Shown in pieces: positions 16,985 to 23,502 of a stretch of 64,000 nt of DNA. The position numbers and the translations under genes are program-made. How positions within the stretch are numbered: position 1 is the stretch's first letter; every line of letters begins with the position of its first letter. The notes under the pieces were generated by a model. The model searched no databases and was not told the origin of the DNA. It saw nothing but the letters and a program-made list of their open reading frames with translations. This stretch comes from Anaerophaga thermohalophila DSM 12881. GTDB taxonomy: Bacteria; Bacteroidota; Bacteroidia; Bacteroidales; Marinilabiliaceae. Location: NCBI RefSeq assembly GCF_000191885.1, contig NZ_AEWI01000002.1:20716-84715 (forward strand), written 5' to 3'.

Positions 16985-17425
16985 ATGGCAATTGTAAGAA
17001 GATTTAACAACCAGGTACCCGACATCGCCAACATTTTTGATGATTTCTTTGGCGGTGATTTCTTTGACACTCCTGCCCGGAGAACTTCTACCCCCGCTGT
17101 TAACGTTAAGGAGAACGACGATGAATATGTTATTGAGGTTGCAGCACCGGGAATGAAAAAAGATGATTTTAAAGTTGAAATTGACAACGGGGTGCTTAGC
17201 ATCTCTGCCGAAGTGGAAGAAAAAGACGAGCAAAAAGATGAGGACAAAGGATATACTCGTCGCGAATTCTTTTATTCATCATTCAACCGTTCATTCGCCA
17301 TCCCTAAAGATGAGGTTGATGAAAGCAAAATTGATGCAAAATACAAAGATGGTTTGCTGAGAATTACCTTGCAGAAGCGTGATGAAGTTAAACCAAAACC
17401 TGCTCGTATGATTGAAATTAAGTAA
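16985..17425 (+). CDS. Hsp20/alpha-crystallin small heat shock protein
   Basis: ATP-independent holdase that keeps unfolding proteins soluble, 146 residues. A short N-terminal arm (FDDFFGGDFFDTP) precedes the alpha-crystallin domain (PAVNVKENDDEYVIEVAAPG, LSISAE, FNRSFAIP, YKDGLLRITL); the C-terminal tail has RMIEIK, a variant of the IxI anchor. It has a consensus Shine-Dalgarno AGGAGG at 16971-16976, 8 bases before ATG, uncommon in this phylum. Regulation is probably through the sigma54-like promoter and the three upstream sites. A strong terminator follows. Confidence 0.95.
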   Translation: MAIVRRFNNQVPDIANIFDDFFGGDFFDTPARRTSTPAVNVKENDDEYVIEVAAPGMKKDDFKVEIDNGVLSISAEVEEKDEQKDEDKGYTRREFFYSSFNRSFAIPKDEVDESKIDAKYKDGLLRITLQKRDEVKPKPARMIEIK

Positions 17426-17473
17426 GACAGGTTAACGACGATGAACAACTATCCGGATGATGGTAAAAAAATA

Positions 17474-17504
17474 AATCCCTCTGCTTTGCAGGGGGATTTT
17501 TTTA
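17474..17504 (+). terminator. Terminator of hsp20
   Basis: AATCCCTCTGC pairs with GCAGGGGGATT around a TTT loop, followed by a T tract. It lies between the convergent hsp20 and ung genes. Confidence 0.8.
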
Positions 17505-17533
17505 TGTTTGTTCAGGATATGATTCAATTATCA

Positions 17534-18205
17534 TCACCATTCAATTTCTTTTAGTCCGTGATTTTTCAACCATTCGTTGGTTTTGGAAAAATGTTTACAA
17601 CCGAAGAAGCCATTATGGGCAGAAAAAGGGGAGGGGTGGGCTGCTTTCAGCACCAGGTGTTTCGATGGATTAATAAGTGCTGCTTTGTTTTGGGCATATC
17701 GTCCCCACAATAAAAAGACGACATTTTCACGTGTTTTCGAGACCACTTTAATAGCAGCATCGGTAAATTGTTCCCATCCTTTGCCCTGATGCGATCCGGG
17801 TGTTCTGGCCCTGACGGTTAATGTAGCATTCAGCAACAGGATGCCCTGGCTGGCCCAACGGGTCAAATCGCCCGAAGGCGGAGGCGGTGTTCCTATATCG
17901 TCAGCAATTTCTTTAAAAATATTCTGTAGCGAAGGTGGCTGACGGATACCATCGGGAACAGAAAAGCAAAGTCCCTGTGCCTGTCCCGGGCCATGGTAAG
18001 GGTCTTGTCCGAGGAGTACCACTTTCACCTTATCAAGTGGCGTATGATTGAAGGCATTAAATATCATCGGGCCGGGGGGGTAAACCTGATGCTTCTTTTT
18101 TTCATCAACAAGAAATTTCTTTAGCTCTGAAAAATACGGAGCATTAAATTCTTCACTTAGTGCTTCTTTCCAACTTTCTTCTATTCGGGGATTAATCTGA
18201 GACAT
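17534..18205 (-). CDS. ung: Uracil-DNA glycosylase, family 1
   Basis: Removes uracil from DNA as the first step of base excision repair. 223 residues. The catalytic water-activating loop GQDPYHGPGQAQGLCFSV, the uracil-binding LLLNATLTVR, VVFLLWGRYAQ and the leucine-loop HPSPFSAHNGF are all intact. It converges on hsp20. The start at 18205 (MSQINPRIEESW) gives standard length, and a -7 box lies at 18279. Confidence 0.97.
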   Translation of the reverse strand: MSQINPRIEESWKEALSEEFNAPYFSELKKFLVDEKKKHQVYPPGPMIFNAFNHTPLDKVKVVLLGQDPYHGPGQAQGLCFSVPDGIRQPPSLQNIFKEIADDIGTPPPPSGDLTRWASQGILLLNATLTVRARTPGSHQGKGWEQFTDAAIKVVSKTRENVVFLLWGRYAQNKAALINPSKHLVLKAAHPSPFSAHNGFFGCKHFSKTNEWLKNHGLKEIEW

Positions 18206-18278
18206 ATTGCATTTTTTAAGGCCTGATGGAACTCGTCCCTGGTAATCGGGACTTGTCTTAACTGGTTTTGCTTCACTG

Positions 18279-18286
18279 CAAAGATA
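18279..18286 (-). promoter_or_regulatory. -7 box for ung
   Basis: Minus-strand TATCTTTG fits TAnnTTTG and lies about 75 bp before the ung start. No clear -33 element. Confidence 0.45.
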
Positions 18287-18322
18287 ACAAGATCAATAAT
18301 AATTCACATTAAAATCAGAACA

Positions 18323-18349
18323 CCCGCGAAACACGAGTGGCTTCGCGGG
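18323..18349 (-). terminator. GC-rich hairpin downstream of sodA
   Basis: CCCGCGAA (18323-18330) and TTCGCGGG (18342-18349) form a strong stem. On the minus strand it is followed by TGTTCTGATTTT, a weak U tract. It probably ends the sodA transcript. Confidence 0.5.
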
Positions 18350-18405
18350 CGTTACATTAACCCGGATAAAATTTAGTTGATTGAAAAATGGTTAGTGATT
18401 CCGGT

Positions 18406-19011
18406 TTATGCTGTTTTAAAACGTTTGGCTACTTCATCCCAATTGACCACATTCCAGAATGCATCAATATATTCGGGACGCTTATTCTGATATTTCAGGT
18501 AGTAGGCATGTTCCCAAACGTCCAGCCCAAGGATGGGAGTTCCCTTAAGTTCGGAAACATCCATGAGCGGGTTGTCCTGATTTGCAGTGCTTCCCACTAC
18601 AAGTTTACCATTGTTTTGTTTAACCAGCCATGCCCATCCCGAGCCGAAGCGGGTAGCTGCCGCATTGTTAAAAGTTTCTTTAAACTGATCAAATGAGCCA
18701 AAATCTTTTTCAATGGCTGCCAACAGTTCTCCTTCTGGCTTGCCTCCGGCATCGGGAGCCATTACTTTCCAAAAGAGGTTATGGTTGTAATAACCACCAC
18801 CGTTGTTGCGCACTGCTGTAGAGTGTTTGGATACATTGGACAGAAGTTCTTCAATGCTTTTCCCCTCGAGGTCGGTACCCTCAATGGCTGCATTTAATTT
18901 ACTGGTATAACCACCATGATGTTTGGTATGGTGAATCTCCATGGTACGAGCATCGATATAAGGTTCGAGTGCATCGTAAGCATAATCGAGTTTTGGAAGT
19001 TCAAATGCCAT
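18406..19011 (-). CDS. sodA: Superoxide dismutase, Mn type
   Basis: 201 residues from ATG at 19011 ([20 protein letters not shown]); an in-frame upstream start at 19038 adds nine unconserved residues. Ligands lie in [20 protein letters not shown] and [27 protein letters not shown] together with ANQDNPL (Gln in the second shell from the C-terminal domain) is the manganese-type signature, so it complements the iron-type enzyme at 13868. Single-gene unit with its own -7 box. Confidence 0.95.
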   Translation of the reverse strand: MAFELPKLDYAYDALEPYIDARTMEIHHTKHHGGYTSKLNAAIEGTDLEGKSIEELLSNVSKHSTAVRNNGGGYYNHNLFWKVMAPDAGGKPEGELLAAIEKDFGSFDQFKETFNNAAATRFGSGWAWLVKQNNGKLVVGSTANQDNPLMDVSELKGTPILGLDVWEHAYYLKYQNKRPEYIDAFWNVVNWDEVAKRFKTA

Positions 19012-19070
19012 AATGTTCAAGTTTTTATGATTAGACAATCGATTTAATTCTTATTTCAGATAAACTTGTC

Positions 19071-19078
19071 CAAAATTA
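19071..19078 (-). promoter_or_regulatory. -7 box for sodA
   Basis: Minus-strand TAATTTTG fits TAnnTTTG. It would place the start of transcription about 50 nt before ATG 19011. Confidence 0.45.
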
Positions 19079-19220
19079 ATGCTTATTTAAACTTAATCCA
19101 AATAATTGGGGCTAAAAATTGTTAAATAACTATAGGAAGACTTTAGACAAAAGTATGCTCAGCCTAATGCATATTAAACTTGAACGCGGATGATGAAACC
19201 ATCAGATGAGCCGGCCTGAT

Positions 19221-20018
19221 CTATTTATCAGTTCTTGTTGAAGCAAGTGAGTGAGTGACTTTTTTGCCACCGGTTCCAACAGTGAAAAAGTCTTTTAGCG
19301 ACTCAATTTCTGATTGGCGTGCCTCAGTGAGGGTTCCTTCAAAAGCGATGACTCCGTTGTCAACGAAAAGCACTTTGTCGGCAATCCGCAAAATACTTGT
19401 CACTTCGTGGGTGACCATCAAAACAGTCATTCCAAGCTGATTGCGAAGTTTCAGGATGAGTTCGTCAAGATTGGCCAGAGAAACAGGATCGAGTCCTGCT
19501 CCCGGTTCATCGCAAAACAAAAGCGGAGGATCCATAATAATGGCTCTGGCCAGAGCAGCTCTTTTTAACATGCCTCCGCTTAATTGTGAAGGATAGAGAT
19601 AATAGGCATCTTCGAGATTGACAAGATTGAGTTTGGTGCGAACCAGGTCTTCAATGGCATCTGCAGGCAGGTTGGTATGTTGTTCCAGTGGCAGGGCTAC
19701 GTTGTCACCAACGGTCAGGGAATTCAATAATGCACCGTTTTGATAAAAAACGCCGAGTTTTAAATAGAACTTTAGTTCCTGCTCTTCGTCAAAGGTGACG
19801 ATGTCCTGCCCGAAAATTGAGATGGTATTCGGAGCTACCGGATAAAGTCCCAGCATGTGCTTCATAATGGTACTTTTTCCCGAACCACTTTCTCCAAGTA
19901 TCACTGTAACATCTCCTTCCTCTATTGAAAAGGACACGTTTTTAAGTACTTCTTTTTCTCCAAATGATACTTTAAGTCCTTTGACTTCTATGATCTTTTC
20001 TTTACTCATATATGTCAT
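19221..20018 (-). CDS. MlaF-like ABC transporter ATPase of the MCE system
   Basis: Cytoplasmic ATPase that powers the MCE lipid transporter. 265 residues (or 262 from the inner start at 20009, MSKEKIIEVKGL). Walker A GESGSGKSTIMK, signature LSGGMLKRAALARA, Walker B LLFCDEPGAGLDP and the switch His in MVTHEV are present. Last gene of mlaD-lipoprotein-mlaE-mlaF, 10 bp after the permease. Naming as MlaF is by domain and operon type; the substrate is probably phospholipid but is not shown by sequence. Confidence 0.93.
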   Translation of the reverse strand: MTYMSKEKIIEVKGLKVSFGEKEVLKNVSFSIEEGDVTVILGESGSGKSTIMKHMLGLYPVAPNTISIFGQDIVTFDEEQELKFYLKLGVFYQNGALLNSLTVGDNVALPLEQHTNLPADAIEDLVRTKLNLVNLEDAYYLYPSQLSGGMLKRAALARAIIMDPPLLFCDEPGAGLDPVSLANLDELILKLRNQLGMTVLMVTHEVTSILRIADKVLFVDNGVIAFEGTLTEARQSEIESLKDFFTVGTGGKKVTHSLASTRTDK

Positions 20019-20028
20019 GCATTGAAGG

Positions 20029-21156
20029 TCAGTAAAATATCAGTCCCAGGATCAGATCGGCAATAATAACCAATGTAATGGCTGCCACTACTGCACTGGT
20101 AGTAGAACGGCCTACTCCTTCGGCACCCTCTTTTACTCTGAAGCCGAAAAAGGCTCCCGTGATGACAATGATAAAAGCAAAGGCAATGCTTTTGATTATT
20201 CCTGTAAGGATGTCTTTTTGATAAAGAGCCTCGGACATCCTGTTAAAAAATATTTCGGGTGTTATATCCAGGTAAAGATAGGCAGCAACGGCGCCTCCGA
20301 AAATTCCGGCAACAGAGGCAAGAATGGTCAGGAAAGGTAAAGTGATCAGGCTTCCGTATATTTTGGGAATTACAACAAACCGAACGGGATTCAGTCCCAT
20401 GGTGCGCAGCGCATCAATTTCGGCCGTTACCTTCATTGTTGCAATTTCGGCCGCAATGGAAGAACCGCTCCGGCCTGCAACCATAATGGCTGTGATAAGC
20501 GGGCCTATTTCAGCCATCATGGCTATTACAGTAAGGTCTACAATATAAATATTAGCGCCAAAATTGCGGAGTTGAGAAGATGACTGAAGAGCCAGAACCA
20601 GCCCGATTATAAAGGCCATTGCCATGACAATGGGCACGGCATTTACACCTATTGAAACGGCCTGGTTAACGAACTCGCCTTTTCTGCGTTGTTTCGTGTG
20701 AAACAGGTCTTTGACTGACCAGAAAAGAACATCCGAAACGAGATAAAAGAATGAAGCTACATATTCGACCAGGAAATGCCCTGCTTTATCGCCTAATAAA
20801 TAAAGAATCCCTTCTTTTTTACGCGACTGTTCAGTTTTTTGTTTAACAGGACTGAAAAGTGACAGTTTGTTTTCTATGTCTTTTCCTGCGTTTTCGATTT
20901 TCAGGGAGATGTTATGTCTTCCTGCATTTTGGGGCAGACGATGTATGGCCAGGGCACCCGCGCTATCTATATTTTCCAGGGCGGACAGATCGACAGAAAG
21001 GTCACTTTCACCGCTTTTCCGAAACAAAAGTTCAATGTCGTCCAGGAATTCGGCAGTATTATGAATGGTCAGGTTTTTTTTAAGCCTCACCACATTACCG
21101 TCGAGGATGAAATGGTTCGATTTATTTGTCCATTTTTTCTTTCTCACGAATATCAT
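20029..21156 (-). CDS. MlaE-like permease with N-terminal STAS domain
   Basis: Inner-membrane permease of the MCE transporter. 375 residues. Residues 1-105 form a STAS domain (LSVDLSALENIDSAGALAIH), which in Proteobacteria is often a separate protein, MlaB. The MlaE domain follows with five or so membrane segments (AVPIVMAMAFIIGLVLALQS, YIVDLTVIAMMAEIGPLITA, ending AAITLVIIADLILGLIF) and the conserved EIATMKVTAEIDALRTMG coupling region. Its start overlaps the stop of the lipoprotein gene by 4 bp, so translation is likely coupled. Confidence 0.93.
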   Translation of the reverse strand: MIFVRKKKWTNKSNHFILDGNVVRLKKNLTIHNTAEFLDDIELLFRKSGESDLSVDLSALENIDSAGALAIHRLPQNAGRHNISLKIENAGKDIENKLSLFSPVKQKTEQSRKKEGILYLLGDKAGHFLVEYVASFFYLVSDVLFWSVKDLFHTKQRRKGEFVNQAVSIGVNAVPIVMAMAFIIGLVLALQSSSQLRNFGANIYIVDLTVIAMMAEIGPLITAIMVAGRSGSSIAAEIATMKVTAEIDALRTMGLNPVRFVVIPKIYGSLITLPFLTILASVAGIFGGAVAAYLYLDITPEIFFNRMSEALYQKDILTGIIKSIAFAFIIVITGAFFGFRVKEGAEGVGRSTTSAVVAAITLVIIADLILGLIFY

Positions 21157-21773
21157 CTTTGAGCCGAGAGGGTTTCTCTGATTTGCTGTGCAAAATTTTC
21201 AAGTTCCTCATAAAAAAGATCACTGATGCTTTCGGCCATCAGATTCAGATTCCTTTTTTCCAGGGTTGATTTTCTGTTGCTAATGTGAGTAAGAATGCTT
21301 GTTCCGGAACGGGTATCAATCAATTCGAACTTCAAAGTCAGATGCGTCGTAAAATCCTTTTTGCCTTCAGCTGTACCAACCTCTATTTCGAAGACAGTTG
21401 TGTTGAGACGATATTCAGGCGTATGTTCCCAGAATCTGTCCGAAACTCTTAAAAAAAGATTCTTGGCCGACAAGAAATCTATAATCATCGGCGTAAGAAC
21501 AGTCGATGGTGGAACGGCCCATTCGTGCTCACCAAAATATCGGATCTGGTGTGAGTCATCCCTGCAAACAATTCTCCGACTTGAATATGCCGGATATACA
21601 TTCACATCTCCAACTTCACACCTGGCATTGAAGAGAACCGAATCTTCAACAAAAGGTTTACTTACCTTTTCCGGTTGTTCAAGAGTATAGTATTTTTTGA
21701 CAACAGTTTTTTGTGATCCGCATCCTGTGAGGATAATGGTCATGATCAGAATAGGTAATATTTTCTGTTTCAT
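21153..21773 (-). CDS. ABC-transport auxiliary lipoprotein (PqiC-like)
   Basis: 206 residues with signal peptide and lipobox LTGC. The rest fits the ABC-type auxiliary family: YYTLEQPEK near the mature N-terminus, a beta-rich body (YAYSSRRIVCRDDSHQIRYF-like segment, EHEWAVPPSTVLTP) and VFEIEVGTAEGKKDF. In PqiC and similar proteins it sits in the periplasmic leaflet of the outer membrane and works with the MCE subunit. Position between the MCE and permease genes (1 bp after mlaD, 4 bp overlap with mlaE) supports the assignment. Confidence 0.82.
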   Translation of the reverse strand: MKQKILPILIMTIILTGCGSQKTVVKKYYTLEQPEKVSKPFVEDSVLFNARCEVGDVNVYPAYSSRRIVCRDDSHQIRYFGEHEWAVPPSTVLTPMIIDFLSAKNLFLRVSDRFWEHTPEYRLNTTVFEIEVGTAEGKKDFTTHLTLKFELIDTRSGTSILTHISNRKSTLEKRNLNLMAESISDLFYEELENFAQQIRETLSAQR

Positions 21774-21774
21774 A

Positions 21775-22779
21775 TTAATCCTTTAATTTGTCATCGGGCA
21801 GGTTTTTAACTTTGGTTTTGCGGATGAGCACCGATGGATTGTTGTTGATTTTTCGGGATGCTTCTTCAAGATTGCGAAGCGTTGATTGCAGCAATTCCTG
21901 GGTTTCTACAAGTCCCTTAGTGCCCTTGTTGATATCGTCATCTACCTTTATGAGAAGTTCTTTGGTTTGTGCGACCACTCCTGCCAAATCGTCAATTAAT
22001 TGCGTAATATTTGTTTCTTTCAGTTTTTGTGATATTTCCCGGGCATTTCCTATAATGTCATGAATAGAATCGCTTTGAACCAGCTGGTCTATCCGGGTCA
22101 TTGTTTCTTCCAGTGTGCTGCTTGTTTCAAGAATTGAGGCACTGATTTTATTGGCATTTTTTATAGTAGAGCCAATATCCTTCTTGTTTTGGCCGACGAT
22201 GGTATCAAGTCGTAAAATGGCACGATCGGCATCGTCTGCCATCTTGCTGAATTTCACAAGGGTGGTAGTGATTTTTGCCAGAGTATCGGGATGAGTGAAC
22301 ATCTGCAGGTTGTTGAGTACTTTTTCTGCCTTTTCAGCAATTATTTCTGCCTTTCCCGTTATTTCTGATGTCAAAGAAGAACCCGGTTGTATATATGAAC
22401 CTGGTTTCAGAAGATTGGACTTATTGGTTCCACCACGTATTTCTATGGCTTTCATGCCGGTAATCCCGAGCGAAACAATATCCGCTTTTGCGTCTTCTTT
22501 AATGGGGGTGCCCTGTTTTAGCGAGAGTTCTGCAATAATACTGGTGATATCCTGTGGGTTAATACGAATGTCCGAAATGGTTCCTACGTTGATGCCGAGA
22601 TATTTTACGGGGCTTCCAATTTCCATTCCGCTTACCGAGACATCGTGAAAATTCACATAATAGGTGTCGGATTTTTCGAACAACTCCCTGGCTGTAAAAT
22701 ATACGACCAGAAACAAAAGCAGGGCGGAACTGACTATGATAAAAATCCCCAGTCTTATTTTTTTTGATCGGTTGTTCAT
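21775..22779 (-). CDS. MlaD-like MCE-domain protein
   Basis: Periplasmic substrate-binding subunit of the MCE lipid transporter, 334 residues. One N-terminal membrane helix (LGIFIIVSSALLLFLVVYF), a single MCE domain at about residues 38-115 (YYVNFHDVSVSGMEIGSPVK, YLGINVGTISDIRI), then a long helical tail that would form the tunnel or needle of the hexamer. First gene of the four-gene operon. Its ATG is the terminal CAT of a family A repeat; the nearest in-frame codon upstream that matters is a stop 18 bases away, so the start cannot be moved up. Confidence 0.92.
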   Translation of the reverse strand: MNNRSKKIRLGIFIIVSSALLLFLVVYFTARELFEKSDTYYVNFHDVSVSGMEIGSPVKYLGINVGTISDIRINPQDITSIIAELSLKQGTPIKEDAKADIVSLGITGMKAIEIRGGTNKSNLLKPGSYIQPGSSLTSEITGKAEIIAEKAEKVLNNLQMFTHPDTLAKITTTLVKFSKMADDADRAILRLDTIVGQNKKDIGSTIKNANKISASILETSSTLEETMTRIDQLVQSDSIHDIIGNAREISQKLKETNITQLIDDLAGVVAQTKELLIKVDDDINKGTKGLVETQELLQSTLRNLEEASRKINNNPSVLIRKTKVKNLPDDKLKD

Positions 22780-22871
22780 CCGTATGAAATTTATTTATTA
22801 AGGTCGGATGGAACTCGCATGATTGAGTTATACATATTCTTTTGAGACAACCCTTGCCATGCTCGTTTCAT
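22777..22871 (+). repeat. Family A element, copy 5, forming the MCE operon leader
   Basis: 95 bp, CATCCGTATGAAATTTATTT to GCTCGTTTCAT. Its first three bases are the start codon of mlaD on the minus strand, and its other end is 19 bp from the predicted -7 box, so almost the whole leader is repeat. Confidence 0.9.
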
Positions 22872-22889
22872 TGGTTAATGCTATTTTAT

Positions 22890-22897
22890 CAAAGATA
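22890..22897 (-). promoter_or_regulatory. -7 box for the MCE operon
   Basis: Minus-strand TATCTTTG matches TAnnTTTG. Transcription would start near 22882 and cross the family A repeat before the mlaD ATG. Confidence 0.5.
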
Positions 22898-22905
22898 ATT
22901 GAATT

Positions 22906-23261
22906 TTATTGTTTTGAAGGAATTTTACGGACAGTTTCTACACCTTCTGAATTCTCGGCACTGAAAGACATTACCAAGGTACCTTTTGTTCCATCCTTCG
23001 CACTGATGCAAGTTGAAGCTGAGAATAGAGTTGCAACTCATAAGTACCTTTTGTTCCATCCTTCGCACTGATGGCATAACAGATCATTTCATCTGCCGGA
23101 TCGGTCATACCTTCGAAACGATAGGATTTTAAGATTATCAGGTCTTCAGGATTATATTTTTTTCTGGTGCCGATGGCTTCAATAAAATCGCCGGCAGGCC
23201 GGAACTCTTCTGTGAAACCCTCTTTGTTAAGGTTTTCCATTGCTTCAGATAATGTATCCAT
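22906..23261 (-). pseudogene. Small conserved Bacteroidota protein, C-terminus disrupted by a 65-bp insertion
   Basis: Begins MDTLSEAMENLNKEGFTEEF and keeps DLIILKSYRFEGMTDPADEM, a small family of unknown function sometimes labelled phosphoribosylpyrophosphate synthetase-like, although it is far too short to be one. A 30-bp segment encoding the ISAKDGTKGT region is present twice (22979-23008 and 23044-23073), 65 bp apart. The extra 65 bp shifts frame, giving ELQLYSQLQLASVRRMEQ and a stop at 22971. Removing 65 bp restores GTLVMSFSAENSEGVETVRK and a natural stop at 22906, a 96-residue protein. The gene might still make an altered product. Confidence 0.75.
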
Positions 23262-23274
23262 GGCATTAAAATTA

Positions 23275-23308
23275 GTAACACAGTAAATGGTTCTTTAAGG
23301 ACAGACAC
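23275..23308 (+). repeat. Family C right-end fragment
   Basis: 34 bp ending CTTTAAGGACAGACAC match the right end of the copy at 30451-30660 (30627-30660) with three mismatches. No left end is visible. It lies 13 bp upstream of the small disrupted gene's start. Confidence 0.75.
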
Positions 23309-23349
23309 TGATTTATAAAACTCTTTAACTTGTTATAGTGTTCAGAAAA

Positions 23350-23386
23350 CTGCAATAAAAAAGGGCTGCTTTTGCGGCAGCCCTTG
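23350..23386 (-). terminator. Terminator of the EF-G2 gene
   Basis: AAGGGCTGC and GCAGCCCTT (23361-23369, 23377-23385) form a 9-bp stem, followed on the minus strand by TTTTTTATT. A family A repeat lies between it and the stop codon at 23503, so the repeat would be in the 3' untranslated region. Confidence 0.8.
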
Positions 23387-23395
23387 TTCAGAATA

Positions 23396-23495
23396 ATGAA
23401 ACGAGCATGGCAAAGTTTTCCACAAAAGAACATGTATAAAACGCTTACATGCGAGTTCCATCAGACCAATAACTTAGACTAATTTTATACTGATG
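23396..23495 (-). repeat. Family A element, copy 6
   Basis: 100-bp reverse-oriented copy, ATGAAACGAGCATGG to ATTTTATACTGATG, 8 bp after the EF-G2 stop codon. It carries the AATAACTTAGACTAATTTTA variant also seen at 34558-34677. Confidence 0.88.
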
Positions 23496-23502
23496 AAAAA
23501 GC

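Noticed and set aside
18220..18260. Further family A copy (GATGGAACTCGTCCC)
   Set aside because: Only about ten bases match one arm; the rest, including the opposite end, is absent.
22971..23261. Intact 96-residue gene
   Set aside because: Its last 23 codons come from the duplicated, frame-shifted segment; the natural C-terminus lies in another frame to 22906.
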